Below, piece by piece: positions 12,852 through 16,243 of a stretch of 16,243 bases of DNA. Position 1 is the stretch's first letter, and every line of letters starts with the position of its first letter. This stretch comes from an uncultured Lachnospiraceae bacterium (GTDB lineage Bacteria > Bacillota > Clostridia > Lachnospirales > Lachnospiraceae), in assembly GCA_902766845.1 (NCBI GenBank), contig CACXFD010000223.1, forward strand, positions 1 through 16,243. The letters run 5' to 3'. The position numbers were made by a program, and so were the translations under genes. The notes under the pieces are model-generated. The model saw nothing but the letters and a program-made list of their open reading frames with translations, was not told the DNA's origin and made no database searches.

Positions 12852-13529
12852 ATGAACCTCAAAGAGTATCCGCAGCTGGCTGCGGCCGTCCGGAAAGTCC
12901 GCAGCTCCATCGTCGGCGCCGCGGTCCTGCTGGGACTCGTGTTTGCGGGCCTCGTGTACGCGGAGCTGCGCACGTATTTCTACGATCCGCGTGACAAATG
13001 GGCCCTGGGCGCCGCCGTCCTGTTCCTGGTTCTCGGCGTCGTGACCGTGATCGCGGTGGCCCGGAGCGGGAAAAAGGCAAAGCAGACCTGGACGCGCGCC
13101 ACGCGGGAAGAGCTGCAGCGGCTCGACTCCGAAGCGCCGTATCTCGAGATCAGGGACCACGCGATGATCGCGTCGGACGGCATCGTGGCCGGGGCCGGCG
13201 GCAAGGCCGTGTTCCTGCCGTACCGGGACATCGTCTGGGTATACGGGAACCATACCACGCAGCGCATGTACGGGATCCCGGTCGGGCATTCCTACAGCGT
13301 CATGGTGGTGGACCGCTACCGGAACTACTGGCAGATCATGGCCGGGGCCGGTAAGCGGATCAAAAAGGGCGAGGACCAGAGCCCGGAGCTGGAAGCGAAG
13401 CTGGAGCGTGTGCTGGAGCCGGTGCGAAAGGCCCGGCCGAACGTCCTCGTCGGGTACGACGGCGGGTACGTGCAGCTGGCGCAGCAGGATTTTGACCGGC
13501 TGGTCCGGATCGCGGATGGGGCGGAGTAA
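12852..13529 (+). CDS. Membrane protein of unknown function, second of a tandem paralogous pair
   Basis: 225 residues from ATG 12852; AGAAGGGG at 12836-12843 is the ribosome binding site. It opens MNLKEYPQLAAAVRKVR, matching the first paralogue, followed by two hydrophobic segments (~19-39, ~50-70) and the shared domain AVFLPYRDIVWVYGNH and YSVMVVDRYRNYWQIM. It lacks the acidic tail of the other copy. Both end with a similar LxxxDFDxLVRxADG stretch. The PH-like resemblance is only by pattern. It has its own promoter overlapping a perfect hairpin, so the two copies can be expressed separately. Followed by a long repeat-filled spacer before the glucokinase gene. Confidence 0.82.
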   Translation: MNLKEYPQLAAAVRKVRSSIVGAAVLLGLVFAGLVYAELRTYFYDPRDKWALGAAVLFLVLGVVTVIAVARSGKKAKQTWTRATREELQRLDSEAPYLEIRDHAMIASDGIVAGAGGKAVFLPYRDIVWVYGNHTTQRMYGIPVGHSYSVMVVDRYRNYWQIMAGAGKRIKKGEDQSPELEAKLERVLEPVRKARPNVLVGYDGGYVQLAQQDFDRLVRIADGAE

Positions 13530-13565
13530 ACGCCCGGACGCGGCCGGGGAGCCGGCGCAAAGATA

Positions 13566-13744
13566 TGGACCGGACAGCGCGTACGGCCGTGACCGGACAG
13601 AACGGACCGGATGTATGTGTCCGGCCGGATAAAACGGACCGGACAGCGGACCGGACAGAACGGACCGGATGTATGTGTCCGGCCGGATAAAACGGACCGG
13701 ACAGCGGACCGGACAGATCGGACCGGTCGCATGCGTCCGGCCGG
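13566..13744 (+). repeat. 58-bp tandem repeat, two perfect copies and partial flanking copies
   Basis: Bases 13591-13648 and 13649-13706 are identical 58-mers; a diverged partial copy follows at 13707-13744, and a fragment (GGACCGGACAGCG) precedes at 13567-13579. Each unit contains two ACCGGACAG cores and CCGGA...TCCGG flanking an eight-base centre. The array fills the 228-base gap between the second paralogue and the glucokinase gene and ends beside the ribosome binding site. Confidence 0.92.
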
Positions 13745-13757
13745 AGGGAGCAGCAGG

Positions 13758-14723
13758 ATGACATCGGAAAAGGAAGCGTATCTGGTCGGTGTGGACGTAG
13801 GCGGGACTTCCGTCAAGCTGGGCCTGTTCTCGGAGGACGGTCGGCTGCTGGAGAAGTGGGAGAACCCGACGCGCCTCGGGGAGAACGGCGCGCTGATGTT
13901 TGAGGACATCGCGGGCTCCGTTATGGAGATGTGCAAACGGCGCGGGCTCACGCGGTCGCAGCTGCGCGGCATCGGGCTCGGGGTGCCGGGCGTGGTAGAC
14001 GCGCGCGGCCACATCGAGCGGTGCGTGAACCTGGGCGTGTCCGACTGCGTCCCGGCCGATGAACTGGGCCGTCACTTTCCCGGCACGCCGATCCGCTGCG
14101 GGAACGACGCGAACCTCGCGGCGCTCGGGGAGGCCTGGCGCGGCGCGGGCCGCGGCGTGGACCACGTGGTCATGATCACGCTGGGCACCGGCGTGGGCGG
14201 CGGGATCGTCACGAACGGAAAGCTGCTGACGGGCTTCCAGGGCATGGCCGGGGAGATCGGCCACATGGCGGTGGAGCCCATGGAGACGCGGCTATGCACC
14301 TGCGGCGGACGCGGGTGCCTGGAGCAGTACGCCTCCGCCACCGGCATCGTCCGGCTCATGCGGGACGCGCTCGAGGAGAGCGACGCGCCGTCGCTGCTGC
14401 GCGGAAAAGACAGCTTTTCCTGCAAGGACGTGTTTGCAGCCTGCGCGGACGGGGACGTGCTCGCCAAAGCGGCCGTGACAAAGGCCGTGCGGTACCTGGC
14501 CGTGGCCATGCAGCACATCGCGCAGATCGTGGATCCGGAGCGGATCCTGATCGGGGGCGGCGTGTCCCGGGCCGGGGACGAACTGATGCGGCCGCTTCGC
14601 CGGCGCTTCCGTGAGCTCATGAAACTGCAGAGCAAGATCCCGCAGGTACGCCTTGCGCAGCTCGGGAACGACGCCGGCATCTACGGCGCCGCGCGCCTCG
14701 CGAAGGAGTCTGAAAATAGTTAA
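13758..14723 (+). CDS. ROK-family glucokinase
   Basis: 321 residues; phosphorylates glucose (or a related hexose) with ATP in the cytoplasm, feeding glycolysis. The N-terminal phosphate loop is DVGGTSVKLG (13-22), the catalytic base is Asp117 in GNDANLAALGE, GEIGHM gives Glu166/His169, and the zinc-binding CTCGGRGCLEQ places Cys180, Cys182 and Cys187 as in bacterial ROK glucokinases. There is no N-terminal helix-turn-helix, so it is a kinase and not a ROK repressor. The frame stays open upstream through the 58-bp repeats, but ATG 13758 is preceded by GGAGGG (13743-13748) and fits the family start. Promoter not seen; it may be in or before the repeat array. Confidence 0.92.
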   Translation: MTSEKEAYLVGVDVGGTSVKLGLFSEDGRLLEKWENPTRLGENGALMFEDIAGSVMEMCKRRGLTRSQLRGIGLGVPGVVDARGHIERCVNLGVSDCVPADELGRHFPGTPIRCGNDANLAALGEAWRGAGRGVDHVVMITLGTGVGGGIVTNGKLLTGFQGMAGEIGHMAVEPMETRLCTCGGRGCLEQYASATGIVRLMRDALEESDAPSLLRGKDSFSCKDVFAACADGDVLAKAAVTKAVRYLAVAMQHIAQIVDPERILIGGGVSRAGDELMRPLRRRFRELMKLQSKIPQVRLAQLGNDAGIYGAARLAKESENS

Positions 14724-14728
14724 CAAAA

Positions 14729-14755
14729 CTGAAAAGAAATCGACCGATTTTTCAG
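14729..14755 (+). terminator. Possible weak terminator after the glucokinase gene
   Basis: CTGAA...AAATC and GATTT...TTCAG can pair with a three-base bulge around GACC. The stem is AT-rich and no T-run follows it beyond the stem itself, so function is doubtful. Confidence 0.3.
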
Positions 14756-14766
14756 CGGCTCAGCCC

Positions 14767-14795
14767 TTGCATGACCCCGCAAAAAAGAGTAAAAT
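14767..14795 (+). promoter_or_regulatory. Sigma-A promoter for the small membrane protein gene
   Basis: TTGCAT at 14767-14772, a 17-base spacer and TAAAAT at 14790-14795. Start expected near 14802, about 27 bases before the ATG at 14829. Confidence 0.65.
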
Positions 14796-14828
14796 AGAAC
14801 CATCCAATACGGAAAGCAGGAACGCGTC

Positions 14829-15101
14829 ATGAGCCAAGAAAAAGTGGATCGTTATAAAGAGCAGAAGGCCAATCGCAAGGAGATCATCGAGAAGGAAAAG
14901 CGCCGGAAAAAGCTGGGCCGCGTGGGCATGTGGGCCGCGCTGGTCGTGGTGGTGGCCGGCCTGGCCGCCTCCATCGGCATCTCCGCGCGCAACAGCCATC
15001 AGAGATATCTGGACAGCCTTCCGGATTATAACCGCACCAGCGTCGTGATCTCGGATTACACCGGTGTGACGGCCACGGAAGCGGACACGGTAGAACAGTA
15101 A
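14829..15101 (+). CDS. Small single-pass membrane protein of unknown function
   Basis: 90 residues. The first ~31 are highly charged (Lys/Glu/Arg-rich, probably helical and cytoplasmic), then one hydrophobic segment at ~33-53 (WAALVVVVAGLAASIGI), then a short outside tail with NSHQRYLDSLPDYNRTSVV. There are no cysteines or recognisable catalytic motifs. AGCAGGAA lies before ATG 14829. It has its own promoter and a strong terminator, so it is probably transcribed alone, with some read-through to the kinase gene. High lysine content at the start separates it from a simple signal peptide. Function unknown. Confidence 0.75.
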   Translation: MSQEKVDRYKEQKANRKEIIEKEKRRKKLGRVGMWAALVVVVAGLAASIGISARNSHQRYLDSLPDYNRTSVVISDYTGVTATEADTVEQ

Positions 15102-15112
15102 GATACCGGATC

Positions 15113-15148
15113 AAAAAACATCGGGGGCAGGCGCCTCCGGTGTTTTTT
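15113..15148 (+). terminator. Intrinsic terminator after the small membrane protein gene
   Basis: AAAAAACATCGGGGGC pairs with the downstream arm ending CCGGTGTTTTTT through two G-U pairs, loop AGGC. The A-run and T-run at both ends make it a good terminator, possibly bidirectional. Confidence 0.88.
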
Positions 15149-15236
15149 ATTACCCCGAAACCGGGCCGACGCCGGCGCCGGAGACCGGCCGCAGGGTCGG
15201 AGATCGGCCGAAAACAAAAGGCCCGAGAGACAAAAT

Positions 15237-15257
15237 GGCCCGCGGCGCCTGCGGGCC
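15237..15257 (+). other. Stem-loop in the leader of the kinase gene
   Basis: GGCCCGC (15237-15243) and GCGGGCC (15251-15257) form a perfect seven-pair stem 12 bases before the AGGAGA ribosome binding site. It may tune translation; no ligand-binding domain is recognised. Confidence 0.35.
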
Positions 15258-15281
15258 GGACCTCTTCTCAGGAGACAGATC

Positions 15282-15836
15282 ATGCAGACAAAAGACAACA
15301 TCACGCTGGTGGGCATGCCGTCTGCCGGCAAGAGCACCGTGGGCGTGCTGCTGGCCAAGCGCCTGGGCTACGCGTTCATAGACGGGGACATCCTGATCCA
15401 GGAAAAGACCGGCAAGCTGCTGCGTCAGATCATCGAGGAACAGGGCCTGGCCGGCTTCATGCGCATCGAGAACGACATCCACGCGCAGCTGTCCGCGCAC
15501 CGCTCGGTCATCGCCCCGGGCGGGAGCGTGATCTACGGGCAGGAGGCCATGGAGCATCTGGCCGGCATCAGCCGCATCGTCTACCTGCGGATCTCCTATG
15601 AGGAGATGCTGCGCCGCATCGGGGACATCAAGGACCGCGGCGTGGCCCTCAAGGACGGCCTGACGCTGCGCGACATGTACGACGAGCGCACGAAGCTCTA
15701 CGAAGCCTGGGCCGACGTGACCGTGGATGAGGAAGCGCTGGGCATGGGCCGCGTGGTGGATGAGATCCGGGCGATGGCGGAAGCGTGGGATGCGGAAGAG
15801 TTACCAAAAAGCGCCCGGAAAATGACAGTTGAATAA
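15282..15836 (+). CDS. Shikimate-kinase-like P-loop kinase
   Basis: 184 residues. The Walker A loop is GMPSAGKST (11-19). The pattern follows shikimate kinase: FIDGD (Asp34/Asp36), Arg61 in FMRIENDI, GGS at 80-82, an Arg119 lid segment and ERTKLYEAWADVTVD (136-149) near the end. If it acts on shikimate, it makes shikimate 3-phosphate for aromatic amino acid synthesis. Differences from typical AroK are GGS in place of GGG and DGD in place of DSD/DTD, so another small substrate is possible. Start at ATG 15282 with AGGAGA at 15270-15275. No own promoter is obvious; no other aro genes are in the window. A perfect 13-bp hairpin follows. Confidence 0.75.
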   Translation: MQTKDNITLVGMPSAGKSTVGVLLAKRLGYAFIDGDILIQEKTGKLLRQIIEEQGLAGFMRIENDIHAQLSAHRSVIAPGGSVIYGQEAMEHLAGISRIVYLRISYEEMLRRIGDIKDRGVALKDGLTLRDMYDERTKLYEAWADVTVDEEALGMGRVVDEIRAMAEAWDAEELPKSARKMTVE

Positions 15837-15858
15837 TGATCGAACGACATGATATAAT
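15829..15858 (+). promoter_or_regulatory. Possible promoter overlapping the end of the kinase gene
   Basis: TTGAAT at 15829-15834, an 18-base spacer and a perfect TATAAT at 15853-15858. The stretch is AT-rich and the -10 merges with the A-run of the following hairpin, so it may be chance. If real, it would transcribe the structured gene-free region to the right. Confidence 0.35.
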
Positions 15859-15859
15859 A

Positions 15860-15888
15860 AAAGGCAGATACAGGATGTATCTGCCTTT
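15860..15888 (+). terminator. Intrinsic terminator after the kinase gene
   Basis: AAAGGCAGATACA and its exact complement TGTATCTGCCTTT enclose the loop GGA. The T-run is short, as it is part of the stem; the flanking A-run suggests it could work in both directions. Confidence 0.75.
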
Positions 15889-15892
15889 ACCT

Positions 15893-16051
15893 GTTCAAAT
15901 AAAATGCACACACTGTGCGGCCGCAAGCGGCGAGTTGAACTTCTTTTATTTGAACTCGTAGTGTAAGTTCAGAGGGATCTGAACGGTTAGTGTAACTTCA
16001 AAGGGGTCTCAAACACCATCTGCGAGTACAAGGGCAGCCGGTAGTTTGAGA
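15893..16051. other. Gene-free region with three nested or successive perfect inverted repeats
   Basis: Element 1: GTTCAAATAAAA (15893-15904) pairs with 15944-15955 and encloses two mini-hairpins, GCACA-CAC-TGTGC (15906-15918) and GCCGC-AA-GCGGC (15920-15931). Element 2: GTTCAGA-GGGA-TCTGAAC (15967-15984). Element 3: TCTCAAAC (16007-16014) with GTTTGAGA (16044-16051). A related pair, TAGTGTAAGTTCA and TAGTGTAACTTCA, begins near 15959 and 15988, about 29 bases apart. No convincing coding frame crosses the region. Candidates are a structured RNA or the end of a decayed mobile element; neither is proven. Confidence 0.45.
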
Positions 16052-16140
16052 GTATGGAGGCAGAGGCCAAGCGGAGGAACGACGCACGGCGGCAGCAGAC
16101 CCGGCCTTGCAGCAACAATTATGACAGAGGACGCTAATAC

Positions 16141-16172
16141 AGAAAAATACACCGCAGGAAGCCCCTGCGGTG
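16141..16172 (-). terminator. Intrinsic terminator for a leftward gene entering from the right
   Basis: CACCGCAGG (16150-16158) and CCTGCGGTG (16164-16172) form a perfect nine-pair stem; on the minus strand it is followed by TATTTTTCT. On the plus strand no T-run follows, so it serves the minus strand. Confidence 0.7.
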
Positions 16173-16193
16173 CATACATAGGTTCATGATTCG

Positions 16194-16243
16194 TTATGGT
16201 AAGTCAACATCATTGCCGATATAAAGATATCTCAAATGAAAAC
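16194..16243 (-). CDS. Possible C-terminal end of a minus-strand gene (cut by window edge)
   Basis: The minus strand has one open frame from the window edge to a TAA at 16196-16194, ending YLYIGNDVDLP. The minus-strand terminator begins 22 bases further on, which is the usual distance for a gene end. Only about 15 codons are visible, so the call rests mainly on the terminator. No family can be named. Confidence 0.3.
   Translation of the reverse strand, partial: FHLRYLYIGNDVDLP

Noticed and set aside
10105..12973. Long minus-strand open frames opposite folD, the FNT gene and the first paralogue
   Set aside because: All lie opposite well-supported plus-strand genes, cross the hairpin repeat array and terminator, and show no family motifs.
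13566..13744. CRISPR array
   Set aside because: The repeats are directly adjacent with no variable spacers, and no cas genes are nearby.
13611..13757. Upstream extension of the glucokinase by 49 residues through the 58-bp repeats
   Set aside because: The extension is repeat-encoded, the unit length is not a multiple of three so the frame is not maintained as a protein repeat, and a good ribosome binding site lies directly before ATG 13758.
16054..16137. 27-codon frame MEAEAKRRNDARRQQT... that recalls the charged helix of IS21-type helper ATPases
   Set aside because: Too short, no ribosome binding site, and the resemblance is only in charged composition.

Overview
The window reads as a GC-rich member of the Bacillota, class Clostridia. 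A Lachnospiraceae-like gut anaerobe is my inference, not something I can prove from sequence alone. Support comes from sigma-A type promoters with 17-18 bp spacers, strong AGGAGG-like ribosome binding sites, a SAM-I (S-box) riboswitch with terminator in front of metK, a single-chain iron-sulfur serine dehydratase, a ROK glucokinase with the CxCGxxGCxE zinc motif, and a clostridial-type FolD. There is no rRNA, tRNA or CRISPR array. One gene (3227-4036) and the far right end are clearly richer in AT than the rest.

Left part, minus strand: the 5' end of glycerol kinase (glpK, cut by the window edge) lies downstream of a large membrane-anchored or secreted protein with propeller-like repeats and a C-terminal C39-like cysteine peptidase domain. 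A divergent promoter region (3003-3226) separates these from a rightward group: an AT-rich gene for a secreted protein of unknown function, followed with almost no spacing by two small membrane proteins that look like diverged copies of each other.

Middle, plus strand: sdaA (serine to pyruvate and ammonia), murA (peptidoglycan precursor synthesis, own promoter), then metK under SAM riboswitch control with its own terminator. Next comes a likely one-carbon operon, fchA - folD - formate/nitrite-type channel. FolD has lost two residues needed for cyclohydrolase activity, which suggests that FchA supplies that step. This is the most interesting metabolic point in the window.

Right part, plus strand: two tandem paralogous membrane proteins of unknown function, a ROK glucokinase, a 90-residue single-pass membrane protein and a shikimate-kinase-like P-loop kinase. 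The last ~400 bases have no convincing gene but hold several perfect inverted repeats, two terminators and possibly the tail of a minus-strand gene.

A recurring theme is short CCGG-rich tandem repeats in spacers (4891-4929, 10151-10232, 11770-11904, 13566-13744). Two of these loci, 8.7 kb apart, share the same 12-base core, CGGACCGGACAG.
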